Positions 33,443 to 42,637 of a DNA stretch of 64,000 nucleotides are shown piece after piece (the stretch's first letter is position 1; every line of letters starts with the position of its first letter). This stretch comes from Astragalus membranaceus. Its lineage: Eukaryota > Streptophyta > Magnoliopsida > Fabales > Fabaceae. The stretch is from NCBI GenBank assembly GCA_039519185.1, contig CM076846.1:68536614-68600613 (forward strand), written 5' to 3'. The notes under the pieces are model-generated. The model saw only the letters and a list, made by a program, of their open reading frames with translations, made no database searches and was not told the DNA's origin. The translations under genes and the position numbers were made by a program.

Positions 33443-36133
33443 ATGCCGCCACGCCAGAAACGCACTTCTTCCAGGCTCAACACCTCTGGGCAGAACCGAC
33501 CTCAACGGACCCCAGAGGGCATGCCTGTGACCGTTCATGAATCACAAGATGAGCCTTGCCAAGAACCCTCAGTACAGGGCGGCCGCGGACCAGTTACCCA
33601 ACCAGCCCCGCAACTACCGGCCGAGCTGGCCGAGGCGGGAATTCCAGAAGCATTGCCAGAGCATGTGACCCAAGCGCTCATACAAATTCTGGAGCAAAAG
33701 AATCAGGTGATTGCTGATCGAGACGAACTGATCGAACGCTATGAGAGAGGCTCGATCTCAATCCGCCCGCGTGCGGACAGCGGTCACCAAGGCCAACCAT
33801 CTCGGCCCCATCGTTCACCACCACGAAGAGCAGCTCCTCCACGTCGTGGCGTACCCCGACGCAATCCCTCAAGAAGGGCGATCGTTCACAGGTCGCCCCC
33901 TCATCGAAGAAGTCGCCACCGATGTTCCCCCGAGGAGGATTACGACTATGCTGACTCAAGCTACCGACCAGAATCAGAAGGGTCGCCAACAAGATACTCG
34001 TCAAATGAGTCCTCAGGATCCCGGCGATCGAGAAGCAGGTCGTGGGACTCGTATGAGGAGTTTGACGACTACCGTAACGGGGAGATTAGAGATGTCTCCC
34101 GTGCCATCAGCCGACCGAGAAGGAACTATTCAGAGCGGCCTAGAAGACGGTCGTCGCCACATGCTCCACAATACCATGATCGTCCTCCAATTGCTGACAG
34201 ACTCCTTGGTCAGCCGGTCGGCCTTTACGGTTTTCCCGTCGACCAAGCTTATGCCGCCATGCAGCCATACGGGCAGAATCCCATCCCGACCGGACAAGGG
34301 CCTTTCACCAGCGAAATTAGGCGATATCGCATCCCAAGGGACCTGAGGAAGCCCCCAAACCTGAACAAGTTTAACGGTCGCGGGGATCGAGATAAACACC
34401 TTATGTACTTCAACAACTACTGTAGCTACAAGGAGCTAGGACGGACGATGAAGTGCAGACTTTTCCCTCAGTCACTCGAAGGCCGGGCGCTAGAATGGTG
34501 GGAATCCTTACGTCCCAACTCCGTCTCTTCTTGGGAAGGTCTTGTGGCAATGTTCTTGGCCAATTACACAGCCAACCGTTGTCAGTATCGTTACGAAGAG
34601 CACTTGGATTCGGTCGTCCAAGGAGAAAATGAACCATTGAGGGAGTTTATCGATCGGTTCATGACAGAGGCTGACACAGTCCGCAACCTATCAGACACAG
34701 ACAAGTTGAAATATCTCAAACGTGGTATAAGAAAGAACCACAGATTTGCTGAAGAGTTCTCTTTGAACCGCTACTACGACCTCGACCTGTTCCTTAGAAG
34801 GGCCAACGACCATATGGGCTATGAGGAGCAATTGGCGGCCGACAAGGGCGCCCGCGCGCGTCCCAAGGAAGAAAATGGCAGGTCAGTCAAGGGGCAAGAC
34901 CGCGACAGTAAGCCCGAGTACCGGCCTAAGAGGTACGAGCATCGTACAAAATTGAACACTCCGATCGCGCAGATCTTCACGGAGTGCCAGAACAATGAGT
35001 TCACTGGTGTGAGGCGACCTGATCCTTTAGTATTGAAGAAAGGAGGTCGGCCTACCAAGAAATACTGCAGATACCACAAGAGCAAGGGGCATGACACCAA
35101 TGACTGCATGGCCCTAAAAGATGACATAGAAGATCTCATACAGAAGGGAAAGTTGAGGCAATATGTCAAAGATGAAGGTAACGATCGCCCTGAACAAAGA
35201 GCTGTTGGCCAACCCGCCAATGACAAAGGTAAAGCGATCGTTAACTCAACGATCGAGCAAGCGCGTAACAGTTCAGAGGAAGAACGCGACCCCAGACAGT
35301 CGAAGGGCCGCAATGTAGCCATGGTCATCCATGGAGGTAATCCGTTGGACATCAGAGAGTCCAACAAAGCGATGAAGAGGAAGTGGAACGAACTCATGAT
35401 GGTCGGTTCAACTTCAACCCCACGGCCGGCCTCGAATAGGCCGCCCATTTCCTTTGGGGACGAAGACTTGCTTGATGGAAAAGTTAATAATTATGTCCCT
35501 TTGGTAGTATCGACCGTAATGGCCAACACTGAGGTCAGAAGAATACTGGTCGACCAAGGAAGCTCGGCCGACATCATGTTCGAAGAATTGATTGACAAGT
35601 TAAATGTGGATAGGAGCGAGATTATTCCCCAAGCAGTACCAACCCCATTGACCGGGTTCAATGGGGCGACCACCTACCCACTGGGGACGATAGAACTACT
35701 TGTTACCTTTGGAGATGATACGAGCGGCAGCACGTCGTACAAGACGGTCAGAACGACGTTCTTAGTTCTGCCAATCAAATCGTGTTACCACTGCATCATT
35801 GGCCGCCCAACACTGGGAAAATTGGAGGCCGTAGCCTCAACTGTACATCTGAAGATGAAGTTTTACAGTAAAAACGACCAAGTTGTGACAGTGATGGCCG
35901 ACATGGAGGCGGCCATGAGGAGCCATTTCCTCTATCAAGAGATTTGTGATATGGAGGCGGTAAATGCTAAACCTCAGAATCTCAGAGAGGGGCATCAGGT
36001 CAATGTGGCCGACCTGGATGCTCGATACGACCCAGATAGCGACCCTGAGGACGACGACGACGACTTAGCCTGCGAGCTAAAGAATAAACTGAAGGGGCGA
36101 CCACCCCCAGAACTTGGAATGCTGACAAGTTGA
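33443..36133 (+). CDS. gag-pro: Tat-like Gag-protease polyprotein
   Basis: This is a structural and processing polyprotein of the retrotransposon. The first suitable ATG after the primer site is 33443 (MPPRQKRTSS); the frame is open further upstream but lies within the LTR. The product is 896 residues. A long basic, arginine/serine-rich N-terminal part is followed by a Retrotrans_gag core (KFNGRGDRDKHL, GRALEWWESLRPNSVSSWEG, LREFIDRFMTEADTVRNLS). A single knuckle-like CRYHKSKGHDTNDC follows, then the aspartic protease with RILVDQGSSADIMF and the flap-like CIIGRPTLGKLE. It ends with an acidic run (PEDDDDDLACEL). The frame is intact, which is unusual for a copy without pol, and suggests the protein may have been useful to the element. 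Confidence 0.92.
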   Translation: MPPRQKRTSSRLNTSGQNRPQRTPEGMPVTVHESQDEPCQEPSVQGGRGPVTQPAPQLPAELAEAGIPEALPEHVTQALIQILEQKNQVIADRDELIERYERGSISIRPRADSGHQGQPSRPHRSPPRRAAPPRRGVPRRNPSRRAIVHRSPPHRRSRHRCSPEEDYDYADSSYRPESEGSPTRYSSNESSGSRRSRSRSWDSYEEFDDYRNGEIRDVSRAISRPRRNYSERPRRRSSPHAPQYHDRPPIADRLLGQPVGLYGFPVDQAYAAMQPYGQNPIPTGQGPFTSEIRRYRIPRDLRKPPNLNKFNGRGDRDKHLMYFNNYCSYKELGRTMKCRLFPQSLEGRALEWWESLRPNSVSSWEGLVAMFLANYTANRCQYRYEEHLDSVVQGENEPLREFIDRFMTEADTVRNLSDTDKLKYLKRGIRKNHRFAEEFSLNRYYDLDLFLRRANDHMGYEEQLAADKGARARPKEENGRSVKGQDRDSKPEYRPKRYEHRTKLNTPIAQIFTECQNNEFTGVRRPDPLVLKKGGRPTKKYCRYHKSKGHDTNDCMALKDDIEDLIQKGKLRQYVKDEGNDRPEQRAVGQPANDKGKAIVNSTIEQARNSSEEERDPRQSKGRNVAMVIHGGNPLDIRESNKAMKRKWNELMMVGSTSTPRPASNRPPISFGDEDLLDGKVNNYVPLVVSTVMANTEVRRILVDQGSSADIMFEELIDKLNVDRSEIIPQAVPTPLTGFNGATTYPLGTIELLVTFGDDTSGSTSYKTVRTTFLVLPIKSCYHCIIGRPTLGKLEAVASTVHLKMKFYSKNDQVVTVMADMEAAMRSHFLYQEICDMEAVNAKPQNLREGHQVNVADLDARYDPDSDPEDDDDDLACELKNKLKGRPPPELGMLTS

Positions 36134-36279
36134 GAGTATTTTGTAAAAACCAATTGATCAATAAAGAACAGGCGGTCGCTCTTTTTCCCCATAGGGGTTT
36201 TTTACCGAGGACCGACCTTAAAATTCGACTTGTGTACTTTATTTTTACGCAAATTGTATGCACGGTCGCTCACCAAGCA

Positions 36280-36632
36280 AGAGCCGCCGAGCGGCCAAAA
36301 AGAGTGCCATCGAATGGCCCAAACGAGAGCTTCCGAGCGGCCTAAAAGAGTGCCATCGAATGGCCCAAACGAGAGCTGCCGAGCGGCCTAAAAGAGTGCC
36401 ATCGAATGGCCCAAACGAGAGCTGCCGAGCGGCCTAAAAGAGCGCCATCGAATGGCCCAAACGAAAGCCGCCGAGCGGCCTAAAAAGAGTGCCATCGAAT
36501 GGCCCAAACGAGAGCCACCGAGCGGCCTAAAAAGAGTGCCATCGAATGGCCCAAACGAGAGCCGCCGAGCGGCCTAAAAAGAGTGCCATCGAATGGCCCA
36601 AACGAGAGCCGCCGAGAGGCCTGAAAAGTGTT
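36280..36632. repeat. Minisatellite, 46-47 bp, about 7.5 copies, at the missing-pol position
   Basis: Units start at 36280, 36326, 36372, 36418, 36464, 36511, 36558 and 36605. Each carries CCGAGCGGCC and GTGCCATCGAATGGCCCAAA. Units differ by one to three bases. The array lies between the gag-protease stop and the antisense gene. Confidence 0.95.
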
Positions 36633-36842
36633 ACCGAATAAAGAGACCCATAAGAAATTCAAGGTCGCGACCGACCGTAGTAAAAAGAATCAAATCGAAT
36701 TACAAAAGCGATTAAACAGGTCATATTCATGATAAAATTGTCATTGATTACAAATAAAGACGCCTTGGTCGAAACCAGGGCGCCCCATTCAAACACCGCT
36801 CGCAGGCGGACCAAGATTACAATTCAAAAAAGAAATTACAAG
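36633..36842. other. Spacer between the array and the antisense gene
   Basis: This 210-bp stretch downstream of both convergent genes is probably their 3' UTR. It contains GATAAAATTG and AATAAAGA phrases. No ORF of note. Confidence 0.5.
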
Positions 36843-39020
36843 TTAAGAGTCGCCGGGGGCCTGGTAGATAACTGCCCCTTCTTGAAGGACCTTCCCTTTC
36901 GACATCTTCTTGGGGCGGACGATCTGCTGATCGATCGCGCGATGGCTGCTTTGCACAATCTCACGATCGACATACAGATCAGGGTAGAGGATCTTGATCT
37001 GGCCGACCGCATTTTCGAACTGACCCTCCGCAGCTCCCTTCGCCTTGTCAAGAACGTCCTTGTAGCGACCTCTAAACTCGTTCTTTTCCACCTCCACTGC
37101 CTCCAGCTCGGTTTTCAGCCCAACGACCTGGCTCGACAGCTCCTTATTCTTAGAAGAGAGGCGTTCGACCTCTTTCTCAGCTGTCTCCTTGTCAGCGACC
37201 GCCTTGTCCAGAGAAGACTCGGCCAGTGTTTGAGCTGAAACAGCAGCCACAAGCTGGCGTTCTGCTTCGACAAGCTTCCTCTCATTGTCAGCGGAAGCTT
37301 CGATTCATGGTTCGAGCTCCTTCATTTTCTTGAGCAGGTCGTCTCGCTCGCCCCTCATTTCTGCGAGCAATGACAAGGCAGAATTCAATTTAAAATTTTT
37401 ATCGACTAGGTCGTCTTCAAGCAATGAATACCTATGGGCAAGGCGCCTACCTTCCAGGCGATCTGATTCTTCATCTCGGTATTTCTTGAACAGAATACCA
37501 GCGGCCTTCATTGCCTCGGCCATCACCTCGAAAGGTTCCTCCTTGAAACGAGCACAGTCTTCATCACCCAATCCAAGTAGGTCGATGTTGGGCGACCGGT
37601 TGTGCCCGTGGCTTTTTCCACTCTTATGCTTCTTTTTCTCGCCCCCATCATCGACCGACCGGTTCCTCTTGGATTTTCCTTGATTTTTGGGTGGGCTGCT
37701 CAGGTCAATGGCTTGTACTGGTGTGCCCGCCCGAGGAGCCTGACGATCAGGCTGAGATCCAGTTACAGCAGTTTGAGGCGTACCCCCAGATTGAGCCGCA
37801 GGTATGACGCGGGCGGGCGAAGCATCACCGTCCTCGGCCGCCCATTGCTCCAACAGGTCAAAGTCATTCATGTTAGCCATCTTAACTGCAAAGGCAAAAG
37901 CAGATGGTTAGAAACAGTTAACAAAACAAAGTGACAGAAAATAAAATGCGTGAGCGACCACCGACCAAGAGCGGCCTTGACATTTTTCTTGGAACGAGCA
38001 TCCACAATGTTTTTAACCTTTATGCGACCCTCAGGGACTAGGGACGCAATCCTTCTCAATCTATGGATCGTCCCCCTGTCCAGGTCGTCAAGATCAGCGT
38101 CCTTTAAAGCGTACTGGCCCGGCTTTTTGGAGAAGTGGTTAAAACTCCACACCGTAGGAAACAGGGGGGGTTCCTTCTTGATCATTGGACATTTGGGCGA
38201 TCCCTCTATGGGCCTCGGCCGACTCAGGAACAACCCAAAAGAATTCCCTTTTCCACCCGGTCGTCAACGATTCCATATATGGCTTGAAGAAGTTGTATAT
38301 TGACCGGTTTTTGAATGAGACCGCTTCCTTGCGGGCGCCCTTGGAGCCTTTTTCATAAATATAGCTCATCTCAAACAAAGTGAAGAACAGTCGTATGGAG
38401 ACCGGTCGTCTCAGAACTACAAGGACATCTTCATATGCCTGTAGGAACGCCCAAGCGTTCGGGTTCAGCTGAGAAGGGGCGACCTGAAGATACCGTAGAA
38501 CCTGGCGTTGGAACCTGGTGAATGGTGGAGTTATACCCATGCGTTCGAAAACGATGCGGTACATTGTGAATTTTAACACATCAGTCCAGGCCGCAATATC
38601 TTCCCCCTTGGCCATACCTTCTACCCTCCAACCTTCATTTAGCTCGGTCGCAAGAAACTCCAGGTCTTGGCTCCCCCGTTGAATCTTGCTGCGCTGACCT
38701 CTCAGGTTGAGAGAAACCCAAGACATATCCTTTGCAGCAGCAACCTCAGGATCTTCTCCATGGTCGCCCCGTTGATCTCCTTCGGCCGTCTCGTTTACGT
38801 CGGTCGCAGCATGGTCAACACCTTCCTCACAGTCAACCCGTGCGTTGCTCTCTGCATTATCAGCAACCACGACCTAAGAGTACGGGACCCCACTTCTGTC
38901 CGGCCGAGTCCCGGATCTGCTAGATGAAGTCCAGTTCTGGGTCGAAGACCCAGAGGAAGATTCGTCACTAGAAGAAGACGACCGGGCAGGCGCAGAACTT
39001 TGCTCCACTGGTCTGGTCAT
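36843..39020 (-). pseudogene. Antisense accessory gene of the Tat-like element (gypsy-type transposon domain)
   Basis: Tat-lineage elements often carry an extra gene in antisense orientation near their 3' end; its function is unknown. On the minus strand the ATG at 39020 opens a serine-rich N-terminus (MTRPVEQSSAPARS). An acidic stretch and a domain of the plant 'putative gypsy type transposon' class follow (MSWVSLNLRGQRS, RFQRQVLRYLQVAPSQLNP, KNRSIYNFFKPYMES). An 80-bp GT-AG intron is inferred at 37886-37965, joining in frame to MANMNDFDLLEQW. A lysine-rich nuclear-signal-like segment (GEKKKHKSGK) follows, then a long coiled coil to the stop at 36843. Three lesions are visible: TAG at 38874-38876, a one-base shift at the G7 run near 38163-38170, and TGA near 37306. 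This copy is therefore probably non-functional. Confidence 0.82.
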
Positions 39021-39383
39021 GTTGTACGCAAGAGAAATGGCCGGGATTCCGAATATACGGCGGGTTTGTTTAGTCCGCGCCAGAATGAACCTGTGGAGGG
39101 GAATAACAGACAGCGTCTTGCTCGCGCGTGGGAAGGGGCGACGTGGTCGTCCCCAGACCTGACACCCCCTCCATCAGGTGGAACATAAAAACTCAAATAA
39201 AGTAAGAGCGGTCGCAGTTACCTGGAATTAGAGCAAGATGATTACGAGCGAGCTTTAGCGAGAACGAGCGAGCTTCGACGGTAGCGAGCGAGCTTTGTCA
39301 GAAGCGAGCGAGCTTGGGCAGAAGCGAGCGATCAGCGAGACCAGAGGAGATCGAAGAAACGTGTAAATGGAAATCCCCTCGAA

Positions 39384-39394
39384 CCCTATATATA
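39384..39394 (-). promoter_or_regulatory. Candidate TATA box for the antisense gene
   Basis: On the minus strand, ATTATATATAGGG lies about 365 bp before the antisense ATG, outside the LTR. It would give the antisense gene its own promoter. The call rests on sequence form and position only. Confidence 0.55.
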
Positions 39395-39680
39395 ATGGGC
39401 CAACCATCACCATGGGTCGGAGGCGAAGAGGCGCCACTCTTCGCGTGCCATCATTACTCAAACTCCTCGAATCTCTAAACGTCACCTCATTAAAGTAACT
39501 GCCGCCTCAGCATTCGTGACGATTGATTGTCAGGCGTCACCCCCGAGACGGCACCTGGCCCCGTGTGGCCAGGCCGCGTGGCAGCGACCACGCAATCAAC
39601 TAATTAGCGATCGACCAGATTACGTTCGACCACGCTGGAGGCAAGGAATCAAGCCTTAGCCCGCCCCCAGGCGACCCAGG

Positions 39681-39693
39681 CTTGGGGGGCAAC
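39681..39693 (+). promoter_or_regulatory. Tat-like polypurine tract
   Basis: CTTGGGGGGCAAC directly abuts the 3' LTR at 39694. Confidence 0.75.
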
Positions 39694-40008
39694 TGTTCTG
39701 GAGTGGGCTCGAAGCCCAATTTTGATCAGTAGGCCCAGCGCGGCCCATCATCTACCTTGCTCCGCAAGATGCGGCCGGTCCCGTAAAAACCGCAACGGCT
39801 AGAACGCCAACGTTATATATACCACACCAGCATGTGGCTTCAGGTATGTTTTACTCACCTTGTGACCCTGCCCGTTGAAGCACCTCTGACTTGAGCGTTG
39901 GAGTGCCTTTGCAGGTACCACCCGCGTGCGGCTCAGAACTCGGTCCCTCATCCCAGCGACCGAGCAACATCATCAACAACAACCCATCGTATTGATCAGG
40001 TACGATCA
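39694..40008 (+). repeat. Tat-like 3' LTR (315 bp)
   Basis: It is the same length as the 5' LTR with a single noted difference, and is followed by the ATTTC duplication. Confidence 0.95.
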
Positions 40009-40013
40009 ATTTC

Positions 40014-40185
40014 CATAAAAAATTTCGTCCTAATTTAATAGGAGGACTAAAATTGTAAGAGAAAAAATGAGGGGACTAAATTGCAGATTTTTTATAAAAC
40101 TGAGGACCAAAATTGCAAAAAATAAAATAGATGGACTAAAATTGCAGATTTGATAAAATAGGGGGACCAAAATTGTAGCTAAGCC
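40014..40185 (+). mobile_element. Inverted-repeat element, right part
   Basis: It contains AGGAGGACTAAAATTG, GGGGACTAAATTGCAG and GGGGGACCAAAATTG, the inverted complement of the arm at 32776-32900. It is the right half of the element split by the Tat-like insertion. Confidence 0.7.
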
Positions 40186-40614
40186 TTCCTTTTATTTAGA
40201 TTTTTTGTAGGGTTTTGATTATTCATTTTATGGTTTATGACAAAAGCTATATATTTGTATATTTTATGAGTTGATATATGTTTTATGTATTATATTGGAT
40301 CTGTTGGTTTTACGTTTTAACTAGAATCGTGTCGTGGTTGCAGTGCCAATATGCCAAAAGTAGTTGTTGGTTCATTTTGCCGAGAAGTGTTTGGATGTCT
40401 AGTTGTCGTTACCTCAATCTTGGACTGTGTTGGTGGATGTCGTAAGCCGTTTACGACGAATGTCATGTTTGAGACAATGGTAATGCCGATGTCGATATCG
40501 CTAAGCCTAAAGCTGCTTGTGAGGCTAAACTGCTTGTGTGATTTCAGAATGATAGAATCTTTCAACCTGGCTAAACAGCTTGTAAGGGTAAACCAATGAT
40601 TTTTCACCTGTCTC
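40186..40614. other. Unrecognised intergenic stretch
   Basis: No domain or repeat is recognised. A short open frame at 40351-40599 lacks any family resemblance and is not called. Confidence 0.4.
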
Positions 40615-40990
40615 TCCAGGCAACCAATATATTCTTTCTTCAAGCTTCACCAGGCTCTAGAGTATTATTTACTTTCCTCTCCTGGATAATCCACTAGAGG
40701 ACCTTTCTATTCTTCTCAACATCCTGGAAATTGACGTTGAGGAACCATGTATTGTTTCTTCCAGCTTCACCAGGCTCTAGAGTATTCTTTACTTGCCTCT
40801 TTAGGCTAATCCACTAGAGGACCTCTCTAGTCTTCTCAACATCCTGGAAACTTCTATTGAGCAACCATGTATTGTTTCTTCAAGCCTCACCAGGCTTTAG
40901 AGCATTCTAGCCTCTTCAAGCAACCATGTATTATTTCTACAAACCTCATCAAGTTCTACCTATGTATTATTTCTTCAAACATCTTCGGCC
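40615..40990. repeat. Tandem repeat, 120-bp period, about three copies
   Basis: The phrases CAACCATGTATTGTTTCTT, CTTCACCAGGCTCTAGAG, ATCCACTAGAGGACC and CTTCTCAACATCCTGGAAA recur at an exact 120-bp spacing from 40621, 40741 and 40861. The last copy is shortened and diverged. Confidence 0.88.
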
Positions 40991-41248
40991 TCTAGAATAT
41001 TATCACCTCTCTAGGCAACTGAGTGCTTACTTTTCTCTGTATACTGTTTCACAAAAGTAAATGCCACTACTGGGAGGAGTTACAAAAGATTGAATTTGTA
41101 TAGAGAGTGATACAAATTCATTACATTGGATTTTAAAAACTCTCAGTGAGAGGGTATTATAATTTAATTTCCCATATGAACTCAAGTTTTTGCCAACTTG
41201 GTTGAGTTAAATTTTCATCTAAGAAAACTTTCATTAGAGAGGATGAAC
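40991..41248. other. Unrecognised stretch left of the copia element
   Basis: AT-rich sequence with no supported gene. It is the left half of the copia target region, which resumes at 46101. Confidence 0.4.
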
Positions 41249-41253
41249 ATTTT

Positions 41254-41530
41254 TATTGAGATATGCCTTGTAATTCTATTGCTTGTAATTATAGTAGGTG
41301 TAGTTAGGAACCTAGTCGAAATGGGCCAGTCGAATGGGCTAGTCGAAATCATGGGCTTGGGCCTGTTTTATTGTATATAAATATAGACGTCAGTAGCATG
41401 TAATTTTGTAACCTATCTTTATGAAATTCAGTGCAGCTTTTACCTAATATTATATTGCCCTACTTATTCCTCTTGTCCTTTAGCGCCGCCACTTCCTTTT
41501 CTTCTCTCTTTCACGTCTTTATCCCCAACA
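41254..41530 (+). repeat. Copia 5' LTR (277 bp)
   Basis: Starts TATTGAGATATGCC, ends ATCCCCAACA. A TATA box (TGTATATAAATATAG) lies near 41375. Confidence 0.92.
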
Positions 41531-41533
41531 AAC

Positions 41534-41546
41534 TGGTATCAAGAGC
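41534..41546 (+). promoter_or_regulatory. Copia primer binding site
   Basis: TGGTATCAAGAGC lies three bases after the LTR, complementary to initiator tRNA-Met as in most plant copia elements. Confidence 0.9.
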
Positions 41547-41578
41547 TTGTTAGATCCTTACAAAATCTATCAAGATTC

Positions 41579-42637
41579 ATGGCAGCGCGAGACAACTCTG
41601 GTGGAGGTATTCCGGGGAACCTCCCAATCTTCGACGGAAAGGATTATGAACGTTGGTGTGCGCAGATGAAGGTGCTGTTTCGATATCAAGATGTACTTGA
41701 TGTCGTGAATGATGGTGTTCCACCCTTGGCAGCAAACGCCACTGAAGCAGTGAGGAACAACCACCATTCGCTGAGGAAGAAAGATGGAAAAGGGCTGTTT
41801 TTGATTCACCAATGCGTTGATTCCAACATCCTGAACCTGATCATCGACTGTGATTCAGCAAAGGCAGCTTGGGACATCCTAAAGAACTCGTATGGAGGAG
41901 CAGATAGGCCGAAGAAGATACGTCTACAGTCGCTCAGGAAGCAGTACGAGGGTTTGAAGATGACAGATGGAGAATCGATTGGAGATTTCATTACGAGGTT
42001 AGTAGCATTAACTAATCAAATGAAAGGTAATGGTGAAACTGTGACTGAAGTAAATAAAGTTGAAAAGGTGCTCAGATCCTTAACCCTGGAATTCGACTAC
42101 GTTGTTACTGTTATCGAAGAATCCAAGGACCTAGATACGTTGAAGTTAGATGAACTTCAGGGTTCCTTAGAGGCTCATGAATTGAGAATAAGGCAGAAAA
42201 GTTCAGAGAAAGAAACTGAACAAGCCTTGCTTTCATACTCCTCTAAGAGAAATTGGAAGGCAGGCAACAAGGAGAAGGGTAGAGAAAAGGGATCAAGCAG
42301 TAAGAAGAAAGAACAAGGATCTTTCGACAAGAAGAAGGGAGACCTGTCGAAAGTTCAGTGTTATAACTGTCAGCAATTTGGGCATTATAGGAACAAGTGT
42401 AAAAACAAGAAAGTTCCTAGGGATAAAGATGCAGAAGCCAAGTTTGCTAATGATGGTGACTCAGACTCTGACTCAGAGGAGTTAATGCTGATGGCTGTCG
42501 AAGATGAGATTCGACTCGATGAAGGAATTGCTGAAAGTAGCGAGCAAAATAGTGGGAACACTTGTATAAGTGGATTCACTTGTGATGCTCAAAATACTTG
42601 TGATGTGTGTGTGGCAGGGCAGTGGAAACACTGGTGA
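41579..42637 (+). pseudogene. gag: Copia Gag
   Basis: This is the capsid and nucleocapsid part of the copia polyprotein, 352 residues in the open frame from the ATG at 41579 (MAARDNSGGG). It shows the copia Gag signature FDGKDYERWCAQMKVLF and a UBN2-type core (AKAAWDILKNSYGG, SIGDFITRLVALTNQM). A lysine-rich segment leads to one CCHC knuckle (CYNCQQFGHYRNKC). An acidic DSDSDSEE tract follows, then a frameshift near 42615 moves the reading frame into the protease segment. In an intact element, Gag and Pol share one frame. Confidence 0.88.

Larger units (their letters stand above)
33082..40008 (+). mobile_element. Non-autonomous Tat-like LTR retrotransposon with gag-protease and antisense gene, no pol
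   Basis: Two 315-bp LTRs (one mismatch seen) run TGTTCTGG to GATCA and are flanked by the 5-bp duplication ATTTC (33077-33081, 40009-40013). The internal order is primer site, gag-protease, 46-bp tandem array, antisense gene, polypurine tract. RT, RNase H and integrase are missing altogether. A Gag with a CRYH knuckle, VDQGSSADI protease and an antisense accessory gene place it in the Tat lineage of Ty3/gypsy. Confidence 0.92.

Noticed and set aside
33741..34346. 201-codon frame overlapping gag-protease
   Set aside because: It is a shadow frame of the arginine-rich Gag region.
34819..35448. 209-codon minus-strand frame opposite gag-protease
   Set aside because: It is a mirror of the coding strand with no family resemblance; the true antisense gene begins near 39020.
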